Source of the DNA: Companilactobacillus kimchiensis
Lineage (GTDB): Bacteria > Bacillota > Bacilli > Lactobacillales > Lactobacillaceae
Length of the DNA: 64,000 nucleotides
Assembly (NCBI RefSeq): GCF_001438805.1
Contig: NZ_JQCF01000005.1
Span: 1-64,000, forward strand
Reading direction: 5' to 3'
The notes under the pieces are model-generated. The model did not search any database, was not told the origin of the DNA, and was given only the letters and a program-made list of their open reading frames with translations. Every line of letters begins with the position of its first letter. Positions within the stretch are counted from its first letter, which is position 1. Below, in pieces: positions 17,227 through 24,418 of the stretch. Made by a program: the position numbers and the translations under genes.

Positions 17227-17308
17227 ATAATGTGAAAGATAGATTGACGTTTAGTATAAGAAATATTTAAAAGTAATCACTAGAAATGATTGCTTTTTTA
17301 TTCCGCCT

Positions 17309-17338
17309 GTTATACTGTATTAGTGTACTAGAACAGTA
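17309..17338 (+). promoter_or_regulatory. Extended -10 promoter and GntR operator
   Basis: An extended -10 (TGTTATACT) is followed directly by a 26-bp imperfect dyad at 17313-17338, bounded by TACTGT and ACAGTA. Its position over the likely start site, 14 bp before gntR, fits autorepression by the YtrA-type regulator encoded next. Confidence 0.55.
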
Positions 17339-17351
17339 AGAAGGTGAAGAA

Positions 17352-17726
17352 ATGGAATATATAGACAACATTCCCATTTATCTCCAAATCAAGGACATTT
17401 TATATCGTAAAATAATTAGCAACGAATATGAACTAGGATCTCAGTTGCCCTCAGTACGACAACTAGCAGTTCAATTTTCAGCTAACTCAAATACGGTTCA
17501 AAAGGCACTCAAAGAGATGACCGAAGAGGATGTCATTATTCCTCAACGTGGTAAGGGAAATTACGTAACTGAGGATGATGCTATCGTGAATAAATTAAAA
17601 GATCATATCGTGACTGAGATGTTTGATACAACTTACGACAAGCTGCATTCGTTGAATATGAACGATACCGAGATAACCAATAGTTTTAGCGAATATGTCA
17701 AACAGCGGGAGGACAATCATGAGTAA
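17352..17726 (+). CDS. GntR-family (YtrA type) transcriptional regulator
   Basis: A 124-residue regulator. The N-terminal winged-helix GntR domain (PIYLQIKDILYRKI, LPSVRQLAVQFSANSNTVQKALKEM) is followed by only a short helical tail. This is the mark of the YtrA subfamily, which commonly represses ABC transporter operons induced by cell-wall antibiotics. A dyad operator overlaps its promoter. Its stop overlaps the start of the first ABC ATPase, so it is part of the operon it probably represses. Confidence 0.85.
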   Translation: MEYIDNIPIYLQIKDILYRKIISNEYELGSQLPSVRQLAVQFSANSNTVQKALKEMTEEDVIIPQRGKGNYVTEDDAIVNKLKDHIVTEMFDTTYDKLHSLNMNDTEITNSFSEYVKQREDNHE

Positions 17727-18459
17727 GGTATTGGAAATTAACAATTTAAGATACAAAAAGAACAATAAGTTAATTTTGAATAATATTAATCTTGATTTAG
17801 AAACTGGCAAAATCATCGGCCTATTAGGAGCTAATGGTGCTGGTAAAACGACTCTGATGCGTTTGATTGCGGGAGTAAATTCTAGAACATCTGGTAAAAT
17901 CACTGTTTCTGGAGTCGATAGTAAAGCTGCTATTAAGTCATGTGTCAGTATGACCTATTCGTTAAAAAGTTTTAAAAGCTTAGCTGGTGGTGGTTGGTCC
18001 AAGCGTTCCGACCGAGTAAAAGATGTTATCAAATTTTATTTAGAAGTTTATCCTGATTTTTCATTGGAAAAGTATCAACAGATGGCTAAATTTTTGACAA
18101 TTGATAATAATCAAAAAATTGAGGCTCTTTCAACCGGTGGACAAGAGAAGTTGATGATTGCCTTAACTTTAGCTAGACAGGTTTCATTGTATTTGTTGGA
18201 TGAACCGTTGAACGGGGTCGATATTATGACTCGCAAAAAGATCATCAAAAGTATTATTCAATGGAAAAGTGATGATTCAACTATTATCATTAGTTCACAT
18301 TATGTGACTGAAATTGCTAGTCTGTTAGATGACGTGGTGATTATCAAAGATCAGACTGTTAACCAAGTGATTTCCGTCGAAGAAATTCAAACTAAGTATC
18401 GCTTAGGCGTTGAAGATTATTACGAAAAAATTTATGAAGGAGGGCTGAAAGATGAGTAG
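17719..18459 (+). CDS. ABC transporter ATP-binding protein (1)
   Basis: A 246-residue ATPase from ATG 17719, which follows GGGAGG; an upstream start inside gntR is rejected. Walker A is GANGAGKTT near residue 35, the signature is LSTGGQ instead of LSGGQ, Walker B is LYLLDEP and the switch His is in SSHYVTE. It overlaps gntR by 8 bp and the next permease by 8 bp, so it pairs with the permease at 18452. The type is found in YtrB/BcrA-like antibiotic resistance and export systems. Its substrate is unknown. Confidence 0.85.
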   Translation: MSKVLEINNLRYKKNNKLILNNINLDLETGKIIGLLGANGAGKTTLMRLIAGVNSRTSGKITVSGVDSKAAIKSCVSMTYSLKSFKSLAGGGWSKRSDRVKDVIKFYLEVYPDFSLEKYQQMAKFLTIDNNQKIEALSTGGQEKLMIALTLARQVSLYLLDEPLNGVDIMTRKKIIKSIIQWKSDDSTIIISSHYVTEIASLLDDVVIIKDQTVNQVISVEEIQTKYRLGVEDYYEKIYEGGLKDE

Positions 18460-19207
18460 TTTAGGGCGTATCAGCAAAGGTTTAATGCGAGAAAGATTCC
18501 GAATAATTAGTCTCATTTTAGGCCTCCACATTGTGATAATCGTGGCTTCAAAACTATGGACGACTTTATTTTCACATAATTCGGAGCCGGTCAGTTACAT
18601 CGGTGGAAGTTTTATCGCGCTAGTTTTGGGAATAGTTATTTTAACGGTAATGAATGAGGGCATTTATAGTCGTGATAAATATCGTTTGATTCCAGTGACT
18701 GATGGAACTCTGTATTTCGGCAGCATGTTAACAGCCATTGTTTCATTTGTTTATCTGATGGCGGGAGAAATCGTAATTTACATAGTATCTTATAAAATTG
18801 CCCCCAATCCTTACGACAAAATAATGATTGGTGATTTCAATTCCGTTCAACAATATCTCTTTAAATTTGAAGCTTTAGTAGCTTTTATTTTAGGCGTGAT
18901 CTTAGTTTGGTCAGGAATCACACTCTTGCATTTATTGGTTGAAGGAATCAACGATTTCTTGCCATTTAGAAATCAAAGTTTTGTAAAAATTATTTTGGCA
19001 ATCGTAATTATTTGGATCTTTATGATTCCTTTTAATTTCATTACTGAAAATGTTTTAAGACTAATGGGTATTAATAATTTGGATAGTAGTTTCAGTGCAG
19101 TTACGCATGTAATGTATGCCAGCATGGGAATGATGGTTATCTGGACTATCATCTTTACTATTATCAATCTGTATTTATTAAATAAATGGTCTGAAACAAC
19201 TAAATAA
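18452..19207 (+). CDS. ABC transporter permease (1)
   Basis: A 251-residue membrane protein with about six helices, starting MSSLGRISKGLMRERFR. It has a conserved segment DKYRLIPVTDGTLYFGSML that is repeated in the two other permeases of this operon. The three are tandem paralogues. It overlaps ATPase 1, suggesting that the two form one transporter. I do not recognise the substrate. Confidence 0.78.
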   Translation: MSSLGRISKGLMRERFRIISLILGLHIVIIVASKLWTTLFSHNSEPVSYIGGSFIALVLGIVILTVMNEGIYSRDKYRLIPVTDGTLYFGSMLTAIVSFVYLMAGEIVIYIVSYKIAPNPYDKIMIGDFNSVQQYLFKFEALVAFILGVILVWSGITLLHLLVEGINDFLPFRNQSFVKIILAIVIIWIFMIPFNFITENVLRLMGINNLDSSFSAVTHVMYASMGMMVIWTIIFTIINLYLLNKWSETTK

Positions 19208-19222
19208 AGAGGGGAGAAAATT

Positions 19223-19933
19223 ATGACAGAAATTCTCAAAATAAATAATTTGAACTATAAAAAGAACAATAAAACTATCTTAGCTGATATTAATTTGAAT
19301 ATAGATAGCGGCAAAATAATTGGTCTCCTTGGTGAAAATGGAGCCGGTAAAACAACCTTGATGCGATTGATTGCTGGTATTAATTCAGTGCCTGAAGGCG
19401 TTATAACGGTTAATGATATGACTAAAAAATCTGCAATCAAGCAGAATGTCAGTTTTAGTGATCATTTGGATGGTTTTGGTAAGAGCGTTAAATTGAGTGA
19501 GATCGTGCGTTTTTATCAAAATGTTTATCCTGATTTTTCGCAAGCTAAATATGTCGAAATATCCGAATACTTGGGATTAGATGAAACGAAACGTTTGTCA
19601 GCACTCTCAACTGGTACTCGCGGTAAATTGATTGTGGCATTAGCATTATCACGTGAAACTAAATTGTATCTTCTCGATGAGCCACTTAGTGGAATTGATA
19701 GTATGTCACGTAAAAAAATTATCAGCAGTATAATTCGCTGGAAAGATGATGATTCAACTATCATCATTAGTGATCATTATGTGACTGAGATTGCTAGTCT
19801 GTTAGATGATGTCATTATTATCAAAGATGAAACCGTCTATGAAGTTAGTTCAGTGGAAGATATCCAAGAGAAACATCATTTGGGTGTTGAAGAATACTAT
19901 GAACAGATTTATGAAGGAAGTGTTACGAAATGA
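19223..19933 (+). CDS. ABC transporter ATP-binding protein (2)
   Basis: A 236-residue paralogue of ATPase 1. Walker A is GENGAGKTT, Walker B is LYLLDEPLSGID, and the H-loop is SDHYVTE. The signature is unusual: LSTGTRGK replaces LSGGQ, so the second Gly and the Gln are lost. This deviates more than ATPase 1 (LSTGGQ) but may still work. Its stop overlaps the ATG of permease 2 (ATGA). Confidence 0.83.
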   Translation: MTEILKINNLNYKKNNKTILADINLNIDSGKIIGLLGENGAGKTTLMRLIAGINSVPEGVITVNDMTKKSAIKQNVSFSDHLDGFGKSVKLSEIVRFYQNVYPDFSQAKYVEISEYLGLDETKRLSALSTGTRGKLIVALALSRETKLYLLDEPLSGIDSMSRKKIISSIIRWKDDDSTIIISDHYVTEIASLLDDVIIIKDETVYEVSSVEDIQEKHHLGVEEYYEQIYEGSVTK

Positions 19934-20712
19934 CCGAATTTATGGGCTTAAGTAGAAATTTAATCCATGAAAAATGGAAAACAATGAACTGGATCGTCGG
20001 AATTGAATTAATTGCCTTTGTAGTTATTTATTTACTTAGATTAGTTACTGGTGGTTGGAATGGCTCAATTATGCCGGGATATTTTGTCGGTATTTATGCC
20101 TTTGAAGCGGGGATCGTCAGTCTGGTAGGGTTTGTTATGTTGTCACGGAGTAACGAACAAGTTTTTACTAGTAATAATTATCGTTTGATACCAGCATCAG
20201 ATACAAAGTTATATTTCAGCAATATTTTAACAACTGTCGTAGCTTATCTTTATCTCCAAATTTTGGAAGCTATCTTGGGAAATATCGTCATGTTTGCTAG
20301 TGGAATGGGCAAAAGTTTAATGATGAGTCCTGAATTTGGTGGGTCAAACTTTTTAATGGGATTTGAATTGTTTTTAGTTCTTGTTCTAGGCGCATTGCTC
20401 TTATGGACAGGTATTACCGTAATTCATTTTCTAATTAATTGGATTAGTGGCTTTTTACCATTTGGTCGCCAAAAACTAGTAACATTTATTCTTTATTTTG
20501 TAGTAACTTGGATAGCTTTAGTGATTTTTAATTTCACAACTGGAAAAGTTATTTCATTCCTTTACAAGAATATCAGTTTACAAGGAATTTCTAATATGGC
20601 TCAATTCAGTAGAATTATGTGGCTCAGTATCGCCATTACTTTTGTTTGGGTTGCTATTTTCACAGCGGCAAATATCTATCTTTTAAAGAGATGGACAGAA
20701 ACAACTCGTTAA
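19930..20712 (+). CDS. ABC transporter permease (2)
   Basis: A 260-residue, six-helix paralogue of permease 1. It carries NNYRLIPASDTKLYFSNIL in the same place and ends in NIYLLKRWTETTR, similar to the ends of permeases 1 and 3. Translation is coupled to ATPase 2 by an ATGA overlap. It probably forms the second transporter of the operon. Confidence 0.78.
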   Translation: MTEFMGLSRNLIHEKWKTMNWIVGIELIAFVVIYLLRLVTGGWNGSIMPGYFVGIYAFEAGIVSLVGFVMLSRSNEQVFTSNNYRLIPASDTKLYFSNILTTVVAYLYLQILEAILGNIVMFASGMGKSLMMSPEFGGSNFLMGFELFLVLVLGALLLWTGITVIHFLINWISGFLPFGRQKLVTFILYFVVTWIALVIFNFTTGKVISFLYKNISLQGISNMAQFSRIMWLSIAITFVWVAIFTAANIYLLKRWTETTR

Positions 20713-20750
20713 TAGCACTACAAAATAAAGACTATGGGATGGTCCGAGAA

Positions 20751-21497
20751 ATGAGTAGCGTACTGGGTATAAGTAGGGATTTAATGAAAGATAAGATCAA
20801 ATCCATCAATTTGGTCTTACTGATTCAAGTAGTAGCAGTTTTAATGATTGAAACTATTAGAAGGAATAATAAATATTTCCTTTATTCAGAAGGGAAAGTA
20901 ACTTTCAGCACGATGTTGATGTTATTGTTAGCAGTTGTTTTATTGGTTCGAAAGAATGAACAAATTTTTAATAACAGTAAATATCGTTTGATACCAATGA
21001 GTGAAACACGATTATATTTTGGGAATTTAGTGACATCATGTTTGACCTATTTATATGTAGTGTTTGGAGAATTTATCATTTTTAATATTGCCTTTTATAT
21101 GGTGACTGATGGGCAGAGATATGCCTTTACCGTCGCTAATTTAACTGATACGAGGCTGTTAGCTTATCGTCTTAAACTTGTTTTGATTGTTAGTTTAGGT
21201 GTGGTATTAGTTTTGACCATTAGTACCATGTTTCATTTCTTGACTAATATGCTGAGTAATTTTATAGTTTGGAAAAATTTAAAAATAATGATGACGATGT
21301 TTTATAGTGTTATTTTGGTAATTACATTTTTGACTTTTTATCAAACCATAAGATTTGTTTCCCGATTGTCACTGGAACAGTATGGGGGAATGTCTGATTC
21401 ATTTATAAAAATAATCTTAATTTATCTAATACCAATAATTATTTTGACAGTTGTAAATATTTATTCACTGAATCGCTGGTCAGAAACAATTCGTTAA
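20751..21497 (+). CDS. ABC transporter permease (3)
   Basis: A third paralogue. I place the start at ATG 20751 (MSSVLGISRDLMKDK) because it aligns with the starts of permeases 1 and 2. ATG 20739 is also possible. The open frame extends back inside permease 2, but that part is a shadow. It has 248 residues and about six helices, with NSKYRLIPMSETRLYFGNLV and the NIYSLNRWSETIR ending. It has no ATPase of its own, so it may share ATPase 2 or pair with permease 2. Confidence 0.75.
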   Translation: MSSVLGISRDLMKDKIKSINLVLLIQVVAVLMIETIRRNNKYFLYSEGKVTFSTMLMLLLAVVLLVRKNEQIFNNSKYRLIPMSETRLYFGNLVTSCLTYLYVVFGEFIIFNIAFYMVTDGQRYAFTVANLTDTRLLAYRLKLVLIVSLGVVLVLTISTMFHFLTNMLSNFIVWKNLKIMMTMFYSVILVITFLTFYQTIRFVSRLSLEQYGGMSDSFIKIILIYLIPIIILTVVNIYSLNRWSETIR

Positions 21498-21500
21498 ATT

Positions 21501-21531
21501 ACGTTCATGACGAAAAAATGGACGTTCATGA
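21501..21531 (+). promoter_or_regulatory. LytTR-type direct repeat operator
   Basis: ACGTTCATGA occurs twice, at 21501-21510 and 21522-21531, with a 21-bp period (9-bp half-sites, 12-bp spacer). This matches the AgrA/PlnD-type rule of paired repeats two helical turns apart. A -10-like TAAATAAT follows about 14 bp on. It precedes the miniprotein gene at 21600. Confidence 0.65.
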
Positions 21532-21599
21532 TTTAGTTGGCACGTAAATAATTTTTAGGAGTATCATCAAGTCAATGACAGAGTAAAGAGGGAATCGTT

Positions 21600-21788
21600 G
21601 TGAGATTTAATAATGATTTTTATAGAGGAAAATACTTTTGGTTAGGCGTTGTAGGAATGTCGTTTGTAATAGATTTCCCGTGGAATAATGTCTGTACGGT
21701 CAGTGGCATTATCTCCTCAATAATGATTGTTATTGGTTTTGTTTCGATTATTGGTTCGATGTTTAGCTTTTCGAAGTATTTTTCTTGA
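21600..21788 (+). CDS. Two-TM miniprotein behind LytTR operator
   Basis: A 62-residue membrane protein starting with GTG, preceded by GAGGGA at about 8 nt. Two hydrophobic segments follow the opening MRFNNDFYRGKYFWLGVVG. The opening resembles the protein at 8917 (FY..., FW.GV). It is the first gene after the paired ACGTTCATGA repeats and so the best candidate in the window for direct LytTR control. It could be a small immunity or accessory membrane peptide. There is no leader or secretion signal typical of bacteriocins. Confidence 0.5.
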   Translation: MRFNNDFYRGKYFWLGVVGMSFVIDFPWNNVCTVSGIISSIMIVIGFVSIIGSMFSFSKYFS

Positions 21789-21836
21789 GATGAGTTTAAT
21801 TTAATAAATATATTTTTTTAATATTAATAACATTAA

Positions 21837-21887
21837 AATAGCTCTATATTGATTGGGTATTTAAAAGACAATTAATATAGGGCTATT
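21837..21887 (+). terminator. Probable terminator
   Basis: AATAGCTCTATATT pairs with AATATAGGGCTATT across a loop of about 20 nt. Only a short U-tract follows (TATTTGTATAT), so it may be weak. Confidence 0.45.
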
Positions 21888-21985
21888 TGTATATAATGAT
21901 TTTTTAGTAGGACTTTTTCTTATCCTAAAATAGGTATCAGGCTTTAAAATAAGGTAAGAAATCAAGATAAAGAAGTGTGAGTGTT

Positions 21986-22183
21986 ATGAAATATTTCATT
22001 GCGCTGATTACTTTGGCACTAGGAGGCGGACAGATATTTGTCACAATTAAAGCTTTACGGAATTTGAAATATCGTGACAAAAGGATAGTACCTAGATTTG
22101 TTTATTTTGCTTTGGCATATGGTTCGCTTTTTGGTCTGCTATTAGTATTTTCAGGATTTGATATTATTTTTAAATGGATATAA
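21986..22183 (+). CDS. Two-TM miniprotein (paralogue ii)
   Basis: A 65-residue protein from ATG 21986; a GTG three codons upstream is possible. It has two membrane helices with a basic loop (KALRNLKYRDKRIVPR). The pattern of small residues and Gln in helix 1 (LGGGQIF) and SLFGLLLVFSG in helix 2 matches the proteins at 15537 and 22260. The function is unknown. It is followed by its own terminator. Confidence 0.55.
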   Translation: MKYFIALITLALGGGQIFVTIKALRNLKYRDKRIVPRFVYFALAYGSLFGLLLVFSGFDIIFKWI

Positions 22184-22193
22184 ATAATTAGGG

Positions 22194-22226
22194 ACGAATT
22201 TGATTTTAAGATCAAATTCGTTTTTT
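22194..22226 (+). terminator. Terminator after two-TM miniprotein ii
   Basis: ACGAATTTGAT pairs with ATCAAATTCGT over a 6-nt loop and is followed by TTTTTT. Confidence 0.85.
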
Positions 22227-22259
22227 AGTTTATGATGGAATAAGAAAGAAGCTGGTCTG

Positions 22260-22448
22260 ATGACAACTGAAATTTTTGGAATTTGTATAATTTTAATCGG
22301 GATTCTCCAAATTTATACTGGTCGAAAAATGTACTTTAATATCAAGAAAAATGTTAAAAATACTCAATCCTATATGTTCATGGGTGTTTATGTCTCTCTA
22401 ATTATCGGAATCGTCTTTTTAGTTTGGGGAGCATTTTTGATTAAATAA
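22260..22448 (+). CDS. Two-TM miniprotein (paralogue iii)
   Basis: A 62-residue protein with two membrane helices (opening MTTEIFGICIILIGILQIY; basic loop GRKMYFNIKKNVKN; second helix ending WGAFLIK). It is the third member of the miniprotein set with 15537 and 21986. AGAAAG lies upstream at workable spacing. No promoter of standard spacing is obvious apart from TATGAT at about 30 bp upstream. The function is unknown. Confidence 0.52.
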   Translation: MTTEIFGICIILIGILQIYTGRKMYFNIKKNVKNTQSYMFMGVYVSLIIGIVFLVWGAFLIK

Positions 22449-22454
22449 CAGTTT

Positions 22455-22798
22455 TTGCTCATGATTGGTTAAAGCGTAAATCAACGAAGTTGTTATTATA
22501 TTGCCGTCTTCCACAAAAATTGAAATTTGGCTGGAGCGTAGTGGGCACGACTTGGAGCCAACAAGAACCATGTTGTCTTCAAGCTCGGCCTTGTTCTAAG
22601 TGGGTTCCCCACTAAGAACAACTTCACTACTGAGCCAATTTCAATTTTTGTTCCAGACTGGATAGCTGTTTCTATTTTTAGTAATTTGAATCCAATTTAG
22701 TAGATTTTTTGTTTATTCAAATTTACATCAGTTAATATGGGAACTTACTTTAAAAGTAATCATATAAAACAAATTATTCAGCAACCAATCATGAGCAA
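22455..22798 (+). repeat. Dispersed structured element, copy B with 16-bp terminal inverted repeats
   Basis: A 344-bp unit bounded by TTGCTCATGATTGGTT (22455-22470) and its exact complement (22783-22798). The left arm GGTTAAAGCGTAAATCAACG also occurs, diverged, at 50080 and 58090. The core (22501-22665) folds like copy A: outer stem AAATTGAAATTTGGCT with AGCCAATTTCAATTTT; GTAGTG with CACTAC; hairpin 2 CTTGGAG with CTTCAAG; hairpin 3 TTGTTCT...GTGGG with its complement at 22608-22621. It fills most of the 436-bp gap before the XRE gene and has no coding capacity. A MITE-like element or structured RNA is possible. Confidence 0.75.
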
Positions 22799-22821
22799 GA
22801 GCCAAATAGTGACAAAACTAA

Positions 22822-22858
22822 TAAGTGCGTGCATTCTTGACTAACTAGTATCTATAAT
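22822..22858 (+). promoter_or_regulatory. Promoter with TAAGTGCGTGCATT box (XRE fusion gene)
   Basis: The 14-bp box at 22822-22835 ends in -35-like TGCATT. After 17 bp comes TATAAT (22853-22858), 27 bp before the ATG. The same box and geometry occur at 11912-11948. Confidence 0.68.
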
Positions 22859-22884
22859 TTAGGTAGTAAAGGGGTGTGTGTTAA

Positions 22885-23730
22885 ATGGCTTTAGCAACTA
22901 ATATTGTTAAATATCGTAAAAAAAACCAGCTGTCACAGGAACAATTGGGCAAAGCTCTTAATATTTCTAGACAATCAATTTCAAAATGGGAGACGGGGGA
23001 AAATCTGCCTAGTATTGATAATCTGATTTCTTTAAGTGGTTTATTGGATATTTCTTTGGATGAGTTGATCACAGGGGAACCATATCTACATTTCCCATTT
23101 AACTATGGTAAGCCAAAGAGCAAGGGGCCAGTCATCTTTTTGATAATTATGATTCTATTGGGAATTATATTAGGTTCATTTGGCAATATTCTGATTGGTT
23201 TGGTGGTTGGATTGGGGATTTATGTTGCAATAGTCTGGGCATATCCAATCGATTATAAGAAATACTATAATTATTGGAACCTGGAAAAGAATGGTATTAG
23301 ATATTTAGCTAAGAGTACTAATGTGGATAGTGCTGGTCAAAACCTGATCATACCAATCAAAGCTCTATTACATCTTCGCAAAACTCAGTTTATTACCTAC
23401 AAACAAATGAAAAAAATTGAAATTAAAGTTGATCTCTTTGGTTATCAACCGACTAAATCGGACTATAATGCTAACACTCTACAAATGATGACTGAACCAT
23501 TTTATTTTGAGATCACGACTGCTGATGGACAGATAATTTATCTTAATCTCAAAGAATTTTATTGGAAAAATTCTCGGGAACGAAAAATGTTACCAACGAT
23601 TATTTCTTTTTTAAAACGAAAAAATATGGAATATGTTGATCGACAAGGTATCTCTGATTTGGTAACTGATCCAGAAATTCGCTTGGTTGAAAAATTGTAT
23701 CAACTAAGAGAACAGAGTCGACAAGTCTAA
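22885..23730 (+). CDS. XRE-family regulator fused to FGKKV-type membrane/sensor domain
   Basis: A 281-residue protein. Residues 1-65 are an XRE/Cro helix-turn-helix (KYRKKNQLSQEQLGKALNIS, RQSISKWETGENLPSIDNL). Two membrane helices follow at about 80-125. The C-terminal soluble domain has YYNYWNLEKNGIRYLAKST, IIPIKALL, a MKKIEIKV strand and IYLNLKEFYWKNSRERKML. This order matches the soluble part of the FGKKV proteins (YW...GI.YYD, LLP, SI, RDY). So it looks like a membrane-anchored regulator that shares its sensor with at least five other genes here. It probably regulates itself and the operon at 11823 through the shared box, which is inference. Confidence 0.78.
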   Translation: MALATNIVKYRKKNQLSQEQLGKALNISRQSISKWETGENLPSIDNLISLSGLLDISLDELITGEPYLHFPFNYGKPKSKGPVIFLIIMILLGIILGSFGNILIGLVVGLGIYVAIVWAYPIDYKKYYNYWNLEKNGIRYLAKSTNVDSAGQNLIIPIKALLHLRKTQFITYKQMKKIEIKVDLFGYQPTKSDYNANTLQMMTEPFYFEITTADGQIIYLNLKEFYWKNSRERKMLPTIISFLKRKNMEYVDRQGISDLVTDPEIRLVEKLYQLREQSRQV

Positions 23731-23736
23731 TTAGAA

Positions 23737-23766
23737 TTGCATAGCTTTTCTTAAAAGCTGTATGAT
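23737..23766 (+). promoter_or_regulatory. Promoter of paralogue 5
   Basis: TTGCAT (23737-23742), an 18-bp spacer containing a small AGCTTTT/AAAAGCT hairpin, then TATGAT (23761-23766), 50 bp before the ATG. Confidence 0.5.
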
Positions 23767-23815
23767 GGAATTACAAAAATATTTTTAAAGTTAATTACGG
23801 AGGATATTTATTAGT

Positions 23816-24376
23816 ATGAGTTTAAGATTCGGTCGTAAAATCAGTTATTTACCATTTTTAGTTTGTTTATTTGCTGGAGTTGTCATTGGATTTTGTCTTT
23901 ATTTTTTGTCAGGTAATGTTGTTATTGGGATATTATTTGGAATTCTTGGATTTATTGTGGGTGCTTATATTTATTCAATTAATTTATCTAGCTATTATGG
24001 TTATTGGGAAGTGGATAATGACGGCGTCCACTATTATGATTATGGGACAACTAGTAAAAGAGTTAGAGCCATTTTGTTACCAACATTTGCTAAAAAAATG
24101 ATCATGCAATTTGATGATATCAAGTCTTCAGCGTTAGTTGTGGGCAAAGGAATTCAAGCTCCTAAAGGTACGTTTGGGGGCGTTAACTATGCACCTGATG
24201 TAGTTCTATCACGATTTCCAACAGCCTACTTTTTAACTATTACCTTAAGTAACGGGCAAGAAGTTGATCTTGATTTGGCAGAACAATCTAATAGCAAAGC
24301 TGATATTCAAGAAATGGTGAAAGTATTTAATGAAAAAACTGGTAGTAAAGTAAAATTTTTAGAACAAAAAGCTTAA
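23816..24376 (+). CDS. FGKKV-family membrane protein (paralogue 5)
   Basis: A 186-residue member (MSLRFGRKISYLPFLVCL) most like the one at 9977. Two helices are followed by GYWEVDNDGVHYYDYG, LLPTFAKK, SSALVVGKGI and a C-terminal VDLDLAEQS segment. It lies directly after the XRE fusion gene but has its own promoter. Function is unknown. The coupling of a free membrane paralogue with an XRE-fused one suggests modulation of the regulator. Confidence 0.7.
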   Translation: MSLRFGRKISYLPFLVCLFAGVVIGFCLYFLSGNVVIGILFGILGFIVGAYIYSINLSSYYGYWEVDNDGVHYYDYGTTSKRVRAILLPTFAKKMIMQFDDIKSSALVVGKGIQAPKGTFGGVNYAPDVVLSRFPTAYFLTITLSNGQEVDLDLAEQSNSKADIQEMVKVFNEKTGSKVKFLEQKA

Positions 24377-24378
24377 TA

Positions 24379-24417
24379 AAAAGACACTTAATTCGTAATT
24401 TGAATTAAGTGTCTTTT
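24379..24417. terminator. Bidirectional terminator
   Basis: AAAAGACACTTAATTC and its complement form a 16-bp stem with a 7-nt loop. It separates the plus gene ending at 24376 from the convergent MutS-like gene ending at 24419. Confidence 0.88.
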
Positions 24418-24418
24418 G

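Noticed and set aside
22837-22858. TTGACT and TATAAT at 22837-22858 as a standard promoter
   Set aside because: The hexamers are only 10 bp apart; TGCATT with a 17-bp spacer fits and is repeated at the other promoter.
15341-22884. A double-glycine bacteriocin or pheromone precursor
   Set aside because: No short ORF in the intergenic gaps has a GG-type leader.
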